Source: Nocardioides sp. YIM 152315 (lineage in GTDB: Bacteria > Actinomycetota > Actinomycetes > Propionibacteriales > Nocardioidaceae). Taken from it: a stretch of DNA of 64,000 nucleotides. The stretch covers positions 124,001-188,000 of the forward strand of contig NZ_JARGER010000042.1 of NCBI RefSeq assembly GCF_029210375.1, given 5' to 3'. Below are positions 17,625 through 25,807 of this stretch, piece after piece. The translations under genes were made by a program, and so were the position numbers. Position 1 is the first letter of the stretch. Each line of letters opens with the position of its first letter. Below the pieces are notes generated by a model. It searched no databases. It saw only the letters and a program-made list of their open reading frames with translations, and was not told the DNA's origin.

Positions 17625-17815
17625 GACACACCGAGTTCTGGGCGCGGATGGACGACGCGCTCGGGCCGACGTACTCCCGCTCCTGGGCCGCCAGCGTCGT
17701 GATCCGCGAGCTCGGCGGGCGGACGGTGTCCGAGGCGCTGGACGCCGGCGTGCCGCCGAAGGAGATCTGGGCCGCCGTCTGGCGGGCCCTCGAGCTGCCG
17801 GCGAACAAGAAGTGA
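17621..17815 (+). CDS. DUF3046 domain protein
   Basis: This 64-residue protein begins MRHTEFWARMDDALG and carries a conserved ELGGRTVSEALDAG(V)PPKEIW segment, characteristic of DUF3046. Such genes normally lie directly upstream of recA in actinobacteria. Here recA is 10.4 kb downstream, so the usual pair seems to have been split. It starts with an ATGA overlap on the DinB-like gene. Function unknown. Confidence 0.85.
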   Translation: MRHTEFWARMDDALGPTYSRSWAASVVIRELGGRTVSEALDAGVPPKEIWAAVWRALELPANKK

Positions 17816-17825
17816 GCACGCCGGA

Positions 17826-19085
17826 GTGACGGCACCGACCCGCACCCTCCCGGACCTGGCGGCCGTCCAGCGGCGGACGGTGCGCACGCTCGTCATCGCC
17901 CAGGCCGTCGGTGCCATCGGCATCACGATCGGCATCGCCACCGCATCGCTGCTCGCGCGCGACCTCTCGGGCTCGGAGAGCCTGGCCGGGCTCGCCCAGA
18001 CCTTCCAGGTGCTCGGCGCCGCCGTCGCGGCGTACCTGCTCGCCCGCCTGATGGCCCGGCGCGGCCGACGCGTCGGCCTCGGCGCGGGCTACCTCATCGG
18101 TGCGGCCGGTGCCCTGCTGGCCGTGCTCGCCGGTGTGCTGGACTCGATGCTGGTGCTGCTGGTCGGGGCCGTGCTGCTGGGTGCGACGACGGCGGCCAAC
18201 AGCGGCGCGCGGTACGCCGCGACCGACCTCGCCGAGGACGCCCACAAGGGCCGGGCCCTCTCGACCGTCGTCTGGGCGACCACGATCGGGGCGGTCGCGG
18301 GCCCCAACCTGACCGGGCCCTCCGGCGCGTTCGCCGAGGCCGTCGGGATCCCGGAGCTGACGGGACCGTTCGCGCTCGGCAGCATCGGCATGCTGGCCGC
18401 GGCGCTGGTCGTGTGGGTGCTGCTGCGGCCCGACCCGCTGCTGCTCGCGCGCGAGGCGGCCGGCGTGGCGCCCGAGCCACCGCCCGGCACCGCGTGGTCG
18501 CGGGCGGTCGCCGCCGCCAGGGTCCAGCCGGTGCTGGCGTTCGCCGTGCTCGGCATGGCCTGCGCGCACGCCGCGATGGTCGGCGTGATGGTGATGTCGC
18601 CGCTGCACATGGAGCACGGGCACGCCGAGCTGCGGGTGATCGGGCTCGTCATCAGCCTGCACGTGCTCGGCATGTTCGCCTTCTCGCCGCTCGTGGGCAT
18701 GCTCGCCGACCGTACGGGCCGGGCCACGGTGCTCGTCGAGGGTGCCGTCCTGCTGCTGGCGGCGATGCTGCTGTGTGCCGCCGCCCCGGAGGGCTCGTCG
18801 TGGCAGATGTTCGCCGGCCTCTTCCTGCTCGGCCTCGGCTGGTCGTTCGCCACGGTCGCCGCGTCGACGCTGATCGCCCAGCACGCGCCCCTCGACGCGC
18901 GCACCGACGTCCAGGGCGCCGCCGACCTGGTGATGGGGCTGACCGCGGCGGGTGCCGGGGGACTGGCCGGCGTGATCGTCGGGGTCTGGGGCTACCCCGA
19001 GCTCGCGGTCTGCTCGATCGGACTGGTCGCGCTCGTCGCCGTCGCCGGGCTCGGCGCCCGCGCCACCACGCGGATGGCAGTCTGA
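17826..19085 (+). CDS. Major facilitator superfamily transporter
   Basis: This 419-residue protein has twelve predicted spans and a central cytosolic loop near residues 205-225. A motif-A-like basic loop (ARLMARRGRRVGLGAGY) sits between spans 2 and 3, and a second (GMLADRTGRATV) follows in the C-terminal half, as expected for two-domain MFS proteins. The GTG at 17826 lies 10 nt beyond the DUF3046 gene with GGAG directly upstream. The substrate is unknown; drug/proton antiport is common in this subgroup. Confidence 0.87.
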   Translation: MTAPTRTLPDLAAVQRRTVRTLVIAQAVGAIGITIGIATASLLARDLSGSESLAGLAQTFQVLGAAVAAYLLARLMARRGRRVGLGAGYLIGAAGALLAVLAGVLDSMLVLLVGAVLLGATTAANSGARYAATDLAEDAHKGRALSTVVWATTIGAVAGPNLTGPSGAFAEAVGIPELTGPFALGSIGMLAAALVVWVLLRPDPLLLAREAAGVAPEPPPGTAWSRAVAAARVQPVLAFAVLGMACAHAAMVGVMVMSPLHMEHGHAELRVIGLVISLHVLGMFAFSPLVGMLADRTGRATVLVEGAVLLLAAMLLCAAAPEGSSWQMFAGLFLLGLGWSFATVAASTLIAQHAPLDARTDVQGAADLVMGLTAAGAGGLAGVIVGVWGYPELAVCSIGLVALVAVAGLGARATTRMAV

Positions 19086-19089
19086 GCGC

Positions 19090-19878
19090 ATGAGCATCGC
19101 TGACGTCGCCGTGATCGGCGGCACCGGCTTCTACTCGTTCCTCGACGACTACGACGAGCACGTGGTCGATACGCCGTACGGCGCGCCCTCGGCGCCCGTC
19201 GCGGTCGGAGAGCTCGCCGGGCGGAGGGTCGCGTTCCTGCCGCGACACGGCCCGCACCACGAGCATCCTCCGCACGCCATCCCCTACCGGGCGAACCTCT
19301 GGGCGCTGCGCGCGCTCGGCGTGCGCCAGGTGCTCGCGCCCTGCGCGGTCGGCGGGCTCGGCGACGGGGTCGCCCCCGGTGACGTCGTCGTCCCCGACCA
19401 GCTGGTCGACCGGACCGTCCGACGGGCCTCGTCGTACGTCGAGCGTGGGGCCGTCCACCTGCCGTTCGCCGACCCCTACTGCCCCCACGTCTCTGCCGCG
19501 GTCGCGGCCGCCGACGCCACGGTGAAGGCCGGGGGAGCGATGGTCGTCATCGAGGGGCCGCGCTTCTCCACCCGAGCGGAGTCGCGCCACTACGCCGAGC
19601 AGGGCTGGGCGCTGATCAACATGACCGGCGCCCCCGAGGCGGCGCTCGCCCGGGAGATGCGGATGTGCTACGCGGCGATCGCGCTCGTGACCGACATGGA
19701 CGCCGGCGCCGACACGGGTGAGGGGGTGAGCCAGGCGGAGGTGTTCGCGCTGTTCCGGGCGAACCTCGACCGGCTCGGCGGCCTGCTCACCCGCACCGTC
19801 AAGGGGCTCCCGGACCCCGACGGCTGCGGTTGCTCGACGTGGGCCGACGGCATCGAGCTGACCTACGAGATCCCGTGA
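19090..19878 (+). CDS. mtnP: S-methyl-5'-thioadenosine (or related nucleoside) phosphorylase
   Basis: This 262-residue enzyme of the MTAP/PNP family has the phosphate site GGTGFYS near residue 10, RHGPHHEHPPHAIPYRANL (about 54-72) and the purine/ribose region EGPRFSTRAESR. It cleaves methylthioadenosine to adenine and methylthioribose-1-phosphate; related enzymes use other nucleosides, and substrate choice cannot be read with certainty. It ends in a Cys-rich tail (PDGCGCSTWADGIE). The start follows the MFS stop by 4 nt and the stop overlaps the epimerase start (GTGA), so the two enzymes are co-translated. No other methionine-salvage genes are present. Confidence 0.85.
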   Translation: MSIADVAVIGGTGFYSFLDDYDEHVVDTPYGAPSAPVAVGELAGRRVAFLPRHGPHHEHPPHAIPYRANLWALRALGVRQVLAPCAVGGLGDGVAPGDVVVPDQLVDRTVRRASSYVERGAVHLPFADPYCPHVSAAVAAADATVKAGGAMVVIEGPRFSTRAESRHYAEQGWALINMTGAPEAALAREMRMCYAAIALVTDMDAGADTGEGVSQAEVFALFRANLDRLGGLLTRTVKGLPDPDGCGCSTWADGIELTYEIP

Positions 19879-20912
19879 GGGTGCTGCTCACCGGCTCCGC
19901 CGGCTTCGTCGGCACGGCGATCGGCGGTGCCCTCGAGGCGGCCGGCCACGACGTCGTCCGGGTCGACCTGATGCTGCCGCAGGCGCACGGTGCGACCGCG
20001 CCGCCGCCCGGCACCCACCGGCTCGACGTCCGCGACGCCGGCTCGTGGGCCGGCGCACTCGACGGCGTCGACGCCGTCTGCCACCAGGCCGCCGTCGTCG
20101 GCGCCGGGGTGCGGGTCGGCGACCTGCCCGACTACGCCTCGCACAACGACCTCGGCACCGCCGCGCTGCTCGCCGCCATGCACGACGCCGGAGTCGACCG
20201 GCTGGTGCTCGCCTCGTCGATGGTCGTCTACGGCGAGGGCCGCTACACCTGCCCCACGCACGGCGACCAGGTCCCGCCGCCGCGCGCCCGTGAGGCGCTC
20301 GAGGCGGGCGACCTGGAGAACCACTGCCCGCGCTGCGGCGCCACGCTCGGCTGGGCGCTGGTCGACGAGTCGGCGCGGCTCGACCCGCGCTCGTCGTACG
20401 CCGCGAGCAAGGTCGCCCAGGAGCACTACACCTCCGCGTGGGTCCGCCAGGCCGACGCGTCGGCGGTCGCGCTGCGCTACCACAACGTCTACGGGCCCGG
20501 CATGCCGCGGGACACTCCGTACTCCGGCGTGGCCGCGATGTTCCGGTCGTCCCTCGAGCGCCGCGAGCGACCGCAGGTCTTCGAGGACGGCGGGCAGATG
20601 CGCGACTTCGTGCACGTCGCCGACGTCGCGCGCGCCAACGTGCTGGCGCTCGAGTCGGTGGTCGCCGGGCGACCTGGCCGGTTCGACGCCTACAACGTGT
20701 GCTCGGGGCGGCCGGTGAGCATCCTCGACGTCGCCCGGCTGGTCGGCGCGGGCTCGGGGATCGAGCCGGAGGTGACCGGCGGCTACCGGCTCGGTGACGT
20801 GCGGCACGTGGTCGCGTCACCGGGGCGGGCGCGGGGGGAGCTCGGCTTCGCGGCCGAGGTCACCCCCGGCCGCGGCCTGGTGGAGTTCGCGTCGGCGCCC
20901 CTGCGCGACTGA
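19875..20912 (+). CDS. NAD-dependent sugar epimerase/dehydratase with a zinc-knuckle-like insertion
   Basis: This 345-residue extended short-chain dehydrogenase has the Rossmann motif TGSAGFVG (6-13), catalytic Tyr175 and Lys179 (SSYAASKVAQE), and the NVYGPG substrate loop. Between the substrate strand and the Tyr it carries an insertion with Cys126, His129, Cys151 and Cys154 (CPTH ... CPRC) that could bind zinc; this is unusual for UDP-glucose epimerase-type enzymes. GTG 19875 overlaps the mtnP stop. It probably makes or modifies a nucleotide-linked sugar for the glycosyltransferases nearby, which is inferred from position only. Confidence 0.85.
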   Translation: MRVLLTGSAGFVGTAIGGALEAAGHDVVRVDLMLPQAHGATAPPPGTHRLDVRDAGSWAGALDGVDAVCHQAAVVGAGVRVGDLPDYASHNDLGTAALLAAMHDAGVDRLVLASSMVVYGEGRYTCPTHGDQVPPPRAREALEAGDLENHCPRCGATLGWALVDESARLDPRSSYAASKVAQEHYTSAWVRQADASAVALRYHNVYGPGMPRDTPYSGVAAMFRSSLERRERPQVFEDGGQMRDFVHVADVARANVLALESVVAGRPGRFDAYNVCSGRPVSILDVARLVGAGSGIEPEVTGGYRLGDVRHVVASPGRARGELGFAAEVTPGRGLVEFASAPLRD

Positions 20913-20924
20913 GCCGGCTCGGCG

Positions 20925-21212
20925 TCAGCGGGATCCGGCGGTGCTGTGGAAGTGCACCCGGCCGAAGGCGTCGAACTGCGCGTCGAGACGGGCGTCGCGC
21001 AGCGACTCCGCGGCCTCGGGCCCGAGGAAGAGCCGCGCGCCGTCGAGCTCGACGGCGCGTTCGTCGGCTCCGGGTGCGTCGGCGGGCTTCACGGTGAATC
21101 CGGAGTCGGCGCCGGCCGGGCGCCGGATGCGGAGACCTGCGGTGTCGGCGTACTGCGCCTGCTCCGGGATCATCCGGATGACGTCACGCGCCGCGTCGGT
21201 GAGGGTGAGCAT
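20925..21212 (-). CDS. HesB/IscA-like protein lacking all cysteines
   Basis: This 95-residue protein has the A-type iron-sulfur carrier layout (LTDAARDVIRMI at the start, GLRIRRPA, then FLGPEAAESL). It has no cysteine at all, whereas true IscA/ErpA proteins use three. It therefore cannot bind a cluster in the usual way. Such Cys-less homologues are common in actinobacteria and uncharacterised. A strong GAAGGAGG precedes the ATG at 21212. It converges with the epimerase gene. Confidence 0.78.
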   Translation of the reverse strand: MLTLTDAARDVIRMIPEQAQYADTAGLRIRRPAGADSGFTVKPADAPGADERAVELDGARLFLGPEAAESLRDARLDAQFDAFGRVHFHSTAGSR

Positions 21213-21298
21213 GGGTGTCGCTCCTCCTTCGTTGCCGGGTGTGTGTCATCGGTCCCGTTCCCGGCGCCGGGCGCCAGCGCACGGGGTGGGCGCGCATC

Positions 21299-21336
21299 GT
21301 GACCAAGCGTTGCGGGGCTGTGACCGTTCCGTGACC
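21299..21336. repeat. Three GTGACC repeats between the HesB-like gene and the glycosyltransferase gene
   Basis: GTGACC occurs at 21299, 21320 and 21331, with spacings of 21 and 11 nt. Helical phasing of this sort is seen at direct-repeat operators of OmpR-type regulators such as PhoP. The site lies about 90 nt upstream of the HesB-like gene. In GC-rich DNA short repeats also arise by chance. Confidence 0.25.
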
Positions 21337-21347
21337 TGGCGGCGGGG

Positions 21348-22682
21348 TCACCACGACGTGTAGAGCAGGTGCTGCACCACCAGCGCCCAGGCGAGCTGCA
21401 GCACCAGCCCCCAGCGCCGCCAGCGCTCGGGCAGCAGCGCCATCGAGAGCGTCAGCCACGGCACGAACGGCAGCCAGATCCGCTCCACCTCGGCCTTGCT
21501 CATCCGCGACAGGTCGGCGAGCACGATGCACGCACCGGCGGCCGCCACCAGCAGCACCACCACGCGATCGGCGCGGCGCCACGACGCGGCCGTCCGCGCG
21601 AGCCCGGCGCCCAGGAGCGGACCCGCGCTGACGAGGAGGGCGGCGAGGTCGGCCCACAGCCAGTACGCCGCGGGGCGGTCCGCCGCGATGCCGTCCCAGT
21701 AGCGCTCGCGCAGCACCGGGAACGCGTCCCACCACGCGAAGCCCCCCGCGGCGAACCCGAGGACCACCGCCAGCGCGACACCCGCGGCGATCGGCAGCGG
21801 ACGCCAGGAGCGGGCCGCCACCAGCACGGCGACCGCGACGACGCCGAGCAGCGGCAGGCCGTAGGACATCATCACGCCGGCGCCGAGCAGCAGGCCCGCG
21901 ACGGCGGACCACCCGAGCCGCCGACCACGGGACGACGCCGTCGCGGCGAGCGCGAGGCAGGCCAGCCCCCAGGCGCCGACGGCGGCGAAGAGGGCGTCCG
22001 CCGACACCGCCATGAAGACCGCGGCCGGGGTGAGCACCACGAACGGAGCCGCCCGGCGAGCGGACTCCTCCGCGCCCAGCGCGCGGAGCGCGACCAGCAC
22101 GGCGAGCGCGGTGGTCGCGGCCGCCGCCGTCACCACGAGCCCGGCCGCGAACGATCCGCCGAGGCCGACCTTCACCAGGCCGACGAAGAAGAGCAGTGCG
22201 AGGGGCGGGTGGCCCGCCGGATGCGTGGGCCACGCGTCCGGCGCGTCGATCGGGATGCGGTCGACGTACCCGTGCAGCAGCGCCGACACGTCGGTCACGT
22301 CCCGCGCCGAGCTCAGGTACTCGTACTCGCCGCCGAGCACCCGCGAGATCCCGTCGCTGCCGTCGACGAATGCCAGCGACAGCAGCCAGGCCAGCCCCAC
22401 GACGTACGACGTGAGCAGGAGCCGGCCCCACGGGAGACGACGGGCGAGCGCGGGGCCGAAACCGCCCGCGAGCGCGGCGAGCGCGACGGCCGGCAGCGTG
22501 CCGGGGCCCCACCACTTCGGCTCCCACAGGCCGTGCAGCGGCGGGATCTCGCGCGGCGACGCGCTGCGCGGCGCCCGCGGCCAGACCTCCCACCCGAGCC
22601 AGCGGGGGAGCACGAAGGCGGCCGCCACGAGCAGCAGCGCCGCCACGAGCCCGATCCAGGCTGCTCGGGCTCGCGTCGGCAT
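21348..22682 (-). CDS. Integral membrane glycosyltransferase (GT39/GT87-like, GT-C fold)
   Basis: This 444-residue protein has about ten membrane spans. The large extracytoplasmic loop between the first spans contains acidic residues (SLAFVDGSDGISRVLGGEYE; then DAWPTHPAGHPP), as in GT-C enzymes that use polyprenyl-phosphate sugars. The C-terminal part has SKAEVERIWLPFVPW, a motif seen in actinobacterial mannosyltransferase-like proteins. Its ATG has TAGGGT 7 nt upstream and it diverges from the GT2 operon, so the two sets are probably expressed together. Donor and acceptor are unknown. Confidence 0.78.
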   Translation of the reverse strand: MPTRARAAWIGLVAALLLVAAAFVLPRWLGWEVWPRAPRSASPREIPPLHGLWEPKWWGPGTLPAVALAALAGGFGPALARRLPWGRLLLTSYVVGLAWLLSLAFVDGSDGISRVLGGEYEYLSSARDVTDVSALLHGYVDRIPIDAPDAWPTHPAGHPPLALLFFVGLVKVGLGGSFAAGLVVTAAAATTALAVLVALRALGAEESARRAAPFVVLTPAAVFMAVSADALFAAVGAWGLACLALAATASSRGRRLGWSAVAGLLLGAGVMMSYGLPLLGVVAVAVLVAARSWRPLPIAAGVALAVVLGFAAGGFAWWDAFPVLRERYWDGIAADRPAAYWLWADLAALLVSAGPLLGAGLARTAASWRRADRVVVLLVAAAGACIVLADLSRMSKAEVERIWLPFVPWLTLSMALLPERWRRWGLVLQLAWALVVQHLLYTSW

Positions 22683-22689
22683 GACCCCG

Positions 22690-22695
22690 ACCCTA
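22690..22695 (-). promoter_or_regulatory. Leaderless-type -10 of the membrane glycosyltransferase gene
   Basis: The minus-strand reading is TAGGGT, 7 nt before the ATG at 22682. Confidence 0.55.
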
Positions 22696-22771
22696 GGGTC
22701 GGGGCCAAGGGATCGGGCGGTCCGTCACCGTCTCGTAAGGGTTGAGCCGCCTGTGGGCGTCGGCGGCTGCC

Positions 22772-22777
22772 TACGTT
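22772..22777 (+). promoter_or_regulatory. Leaderless-type -10 of the seven-gene GT2/molybdopterin operon
   Basis: TACGTT lies 6 nt before the ATG at 22784. It is the only promoter-like hexamer I find for the whole run to 28023. Confidence 0.5.
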
Positions 22778-22783
22778 CGAGGC

Positions 22784-23443
22784 ATGGAGCCCGCCTGCGA
22801 CCTCGTCCTCCCGTGTCGGGACGAGGCGGCCGCCCTCGAGCGGCTGCTGCCGAGGGTGCCCGAGGCGTTCGCGGTGGTGGTCGTCGACAACGGGTCCACC
22901 GACGACACGGCGGCCGTGGCGCGCCGACTGGGCGCCACCGTCGTGAGCGAGCGGCAGCCCGGGTACGGCGCCGCCGTGCACGCCGGGCTGCTGGCCGCCA
23001 CCCGGCCGTACGTCGCGTTCATGGACGGCGACGACTCCTTCGACCCCGATGACCTGGCGCCGCTGCTCGCCGACGTCAGCGGGGGCGGCGCCGACCTCGC
23101 CGTCGGGCGCCGGCGGCCCGTGACGCGCGGCGCCTGGCCGTGGCACGCCCGCGCCGGCAACGCGCTGGTCGTGTGGTGGCTGCGCCGCCGGATCGGGCTC
23201 GACGTCCACGACATCGCACCCATCCGGGTCTGCCGCCGCGACGAACTACTGGTGCTCGATGTCCGCGACCGGAGGTTCGGGTACCCCGTGGAGCTGCTGC
23301 AGAAGGCCACGCTGGCCGGCTGGCGCGTCGTCGAGCGCGACGTGCCCTACCGACCGCGCGCCGCGGGCACCCGCTCGAAGGTGTCCGGGTCCGTGCTCGG
23401 CACGGTGCGCACGGCCCGTGACTTCTGGCGGGTGCTGACGTGA
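22784..23443 (+). CDS. Glycosyltransferase family 2 protein
   Basis: This 219-residue GT-A enzyme has LPCRDEAAALERLL at residues 9-22, VVDNGSTDDTA at about 34-44 and a DxD-type motif in FMDGDDSFDPDD. It has no C-terminal membrane span, so it resembles polyprenyl-phosphate mannose/glucose synthases. Such enzymes charge a lipid carrier that a GT-C enzyme like the divergent neighbour then uses; this pairing is an inference. It is the first gene of the operon and its stop overlaps the next start (GTGA). Confidence 0.87.
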   Translation: MEPACDLVLPCRDEAAALERLLPRVPEAFAVVVVDNGSTDDTAAVARRLGATVVSERQPGYGAAVHAGLLAATRPYVAFMDGDDSFDPDDLAPLLADVSGGGADLAVGRRRPVTRGAWPWHARAGNALVVWWLRRRIGLDVHDIAPIRVCRRDELLVLDVRDRRFGYPVELLQKATLAGWRVVERDVPYRPRAAGTRSKVSGSVLGTVRTARDFWRVLT

Positions 23444-24096
23444 GCGGTGCGCGCGCACTCGTGGTGGCCAAGGCGCCGGTGCCGGGGCGGGTGAAGACCC
23501 GACTCGCCGCGGACGTGGGAGACGGCCCGGCCGCCGAGCTCGCCGCCGCGTCGCTGCTCGACACGATCGCCGCGTGCCGGGCGACGTTCGGCCCCGGCCG
23601 GTGCCTGCTGGCGCTGGCCGGCGACCTGGCGGACGCCGTACGCGGCGAGGAGATCACCCGGGCCCTGGCGGGGTGGGGCGTCGCGGCCCAGCGAGGCGCG
23701 ACGTTCGCCGAGCGCCTCGTCAACGCCCACGTCGACCTCCCGGCGGGCGACCCCGTCGTCCAGGTCGGCATGGACACCCCGCAGCTGACGACCGAACACC
23801 TGCACGAGGTCGCCGACTGCCTCGACGTCCACGACGCCGTCCTCGGCCCGGCCGAGGACGGCGGCTGGTGGGTGCTCGGGCTGCGCGACCCGGCTCGAGC
23901 GGCGGCGCTCCACGACGTGCCGATGTCGACGCCGACGACCTACGACGACACGCGTGCGGCGCTGTGCGACGCCGGGCTCGACGTCGGCCGCGCGAGCATC
24001 CTGCGCGACGTCGACCGGATCGGTGACGCCGCAGCGGTCGCCGCCCTCGCCGCCGACGGCGAGTTCGCCCGCGTCTGGCGCGAGGTCGAGCCGTGA
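23440..24096 (+). CDS. TIGR04282/DUF2064 family transferase (GT-A/nucleotidyltransferase fold)
   Basis: This 218-residue protein has the hallmark AKAPVPGRVKTRLAA near the N-terminus, MDTPQL in the centre and LGPAEDGGWWVLGL, all diagnostic of DUF2064. The family is called arsenosugar biosynthesis glycosyltransferase in TIGR04282 because some members sit with arsS. No arsM or arsS is visible here, so that name should not be carried over. The fold suggests transfer of a sugar or nucleotide. The GTG start overlaps the previous stop. Confidence 0.85.
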   Translation: MSGARALVVAKAPVPGRVKTRLAADVGDGPAAELAAASLLDTIAACRATFGPGRCLLALAGDLADAVRGEEITRALAGWGVAAQRGATFAERLVNAHVDLPAGDPVVQVGMDTPQLTTEHLHEVADCLDVHDAVLGPAEDGGWWVLGLRDPARAAALHDVPMSTPTTYDDTRAALCDAGLDVGRASILRDVDRIGDAAAVAALAADGEFARVWREVEP

Positions 24097-24659
24097 GCCG
24101 CCCGCTCGTCAGCCTGCGTCTGGAGCGGTGGGACCACCCGGTCGACGAGCACGACCGCGCCGTGCTGTCCCGATGTGCCGGACCCACGCTCGACGTCGGG
24201 TGCGGGCCGGGGCGGCTGACCGCGGCCCTCGCCGAGCGCGGCCACGTGGCGCTCGGCATCGACGTCGTGCGCGGTGCGGTGGGTCGCGCCGTCGACCGGG
24301 GCGGCTCGGCGCTCCAGCGCGACGTGTTCGGGTCGCTGCCCGGCGAGGGCCGTTGGGAGACCGTGCTGCTCGCCGACGGCAACCTCGGCATCGGCGGCGA
24401 CCCGGTCACGCTGCTGCGGCGCCTGCGCGAGCTGCTCGACCCCCGCGGTCGGGTGGTCGCCGAGGTCGCGCCACCCGGGACGGCGTACGCCGACGGCTGG
24501 GCGACCCTGGAGTGCGGCGAGGATCGGCAGCAGGTGCGCTGGTCGGTGGTCGGTGCGGACGACATCGACGACATCGCGGCGCGTGCCGGACTCGCCGTCG
24601 TCGACCGGTTCCGCGCGGGCGCGCGCTGGTGCGTGGTGCTCGAGGAGCCGGCGTCGTGA
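24093..24659 (+). CDS. Class I SAM-dependent methyltransferase
   Basis: This 188-residue protein has motif I LDVGCGPGRLTAAL near residue 33 and post-I motif GIDVVRGAV. The central acidic segment ETVLLADGNLGIGGDPVTLL is followed by a typical DPRGRVVAEV strand. It overlaps both neighbours by 4 nt (GTGA at each end). It probably methylates the product of the operon or an intermediate; the substrate is unknown. Confidence 0.83.
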   Translation: MSRPLVSLRLERWDHPVDEHDRAVLSRCAGPTLDVGCGPGRLTAALAERGHVALGIDVVRGAVGRAVDRGGSALQRDVFGSLPGEGRWETVLLADGNLGIGGDPVTLLRRLRELLDPRGRVVAEVAPPGTAYADGWATLECGEDRQQVRWSVVGADDIDDIAARAGLAVVDRFRAGARWCVVLEEPAS

Positions 24660-25807
24660 GACTGCCCGACGAGCGCGACTTCCGGTCGCGGCTGCGCAGC
24701 GCTGCCGTCACGGCGCGCGTCGGGCTCTGGCTCGGCGTCTGCTTCCTGGTCTGCTTCGCCACCGGCCTGCTCAGCCACTACGCCCAGAACCCCGACCATC
24801 CGGTGACCTTCCCCGCCAGCCCGGCCTGGGGCTACCGGGTCACCCAGGGCCTGCACGTCCTCAGCGGGGCCGCCGCGGTGCCGCTGCTGCTCGTCAAGGT
24901 GTGGACGGTCTACCCCCGGCTCTTCCGGCGCCCCGCCCGAGGGACCGGCCGGCTGGTGCTCGACCTCCTCGAGCGCGGCTCCGTCGCGGTGCTGGTGGCC
25001 GCCGCCGTCTTCCAGCTCGCGACGGGGCTGGCCAACGCCACCACGTGGTACCCGTGGGCCTTCTCCTTCCGGGCCACCCACTACGCCCTCGCCTGGGTGG
25101 CGATCGGCGCCCTGCTGGTGCACGTCGCGGTCAAGCTCCCGGTGATCCGCGGGGTGCTCGGGGACGACGTCGACGGCACGTCGTACGACCGTCCCGCGGC
25201 GACCGAGCCCGGCATCCTCTCCCGGCGCGGGCTGCTCCGCACGACCTGGCTCGCGGCCGGCGTGGCCGTGCTCGCCAACGCCGGCAGCTCGGTGCCGCTG
25301 CTGCGGGACGTGTCGGTGCTCGGGGTCCGCTCCGGCGACGGTCCCGGGGGCGTCCCGATCAACAAGTCCGCGGTGGCCGCGGCGGTCACGGCCACCGCGA
25401 CCCACCCCGATTGGCGGCTGTCGCTGCGCAACGGCGACCGGTCGCTCGACCTCTCCCGCGACGACCTGCTCGCCCAGCCGCAGCACGACTCCGAGCTGCC
25501 GATCGCGTGCGTCGAGGGGTGGAGCGCGAGCGGCCGGTGGCAGGGGGTACGGATCCGCGACCTGCTCGACCTCGTCGGCATCCCGCCGGGCAGTGACGTC
25601 GTGGTGACGTCGCTCCAGGAGTCCGGGCCCTACACGACCACGGTCCTGCACGCGAGCTTCGCCGACGACGACCGCACCCTGCTGGCACTGGGGCTCGAGG
25701 GCGAGACGCTCTCGCTCGACCACGGCTACCCGGCGCGGATCATCGCCCCGAACCGACCGGGCGTGCTGCAGACCAAGTGGGTCTCGCGGATCGAGGCACG
25801 CGCATGA
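24656..25807 (+). CDS. Membrane-anchored molybdopterin oxidoreductase (sulfite-oxidase fold) with cytochrome b-like domain
   Basis: This 383-residue protein has four membrane spans within residues 22-165, with candidate haem histidines His41, His67, His142 and His156. A short linker leads to LSRRGLLRTTW (188-198), a twin-arginine motif just before a fifth hydrophobic segment (196-212). The C-terminal domain (about 240-383) is the Oxidored_molyb fold, with Cys285 in IACVEGWSASGRW as the molybdenum ligand. Polytopic proteins with an internal Tat signal are known in actinobacteria (the Rieske protein and a five-span molybdopterin protein of Streptomyces), so the Mo domain is probably exported folded. 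Start GTG 24656 overlaps the previous stop. Substrate unknown. Confidence 0.85.
   Translation: MRLPDERDFRSRLRSAAVTARVGLWLGVCFLVCFATGLLSHYAQNPDHPVTFPASPAWGYRVTQGLHVLSGAAAVPLLLVKVWTVYPRLFRRPARGTGRLVLDLLERGSVAVLVAAAVFQLATGLANATTWYPWAFSFRATHYALAWVAIGALLVHVAVKLPVIRGVLGDDVDGTSYDRPAATEPGILSRRGLLRTTWLAAGVAVLANAGSSVPLLRDVSVLGVRSGDGPGGVPINKSAVAAAVTATATHPDWRLSLRNGDRSLDLSRDDLLAQPQHDSELPIACVEGWSASGRWQGVRIRDLLDLVGIPPGSDVVVTSLQESGPYTTTVLHASFADDDRTLLALGLEGETLSLDHGYPARIIAPNRPGVLQTKWVSRIEARA

Noticed and set aside
16494..19124. 876-residue frame extending the acetyltransferase upstream
   Set aside because: The extension is antisense to the DinB-like, DUF3046 and MFS genes. The GNAT domain starts at 17000.
19090..24096. 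Arsenosugar biosynthesis locus
   Set aside because: Only the TIGR04282 name and a nucleoside phosphorylase suggest it. No radical SAM ArsS or arsenite methyltransferase ArsM is present.
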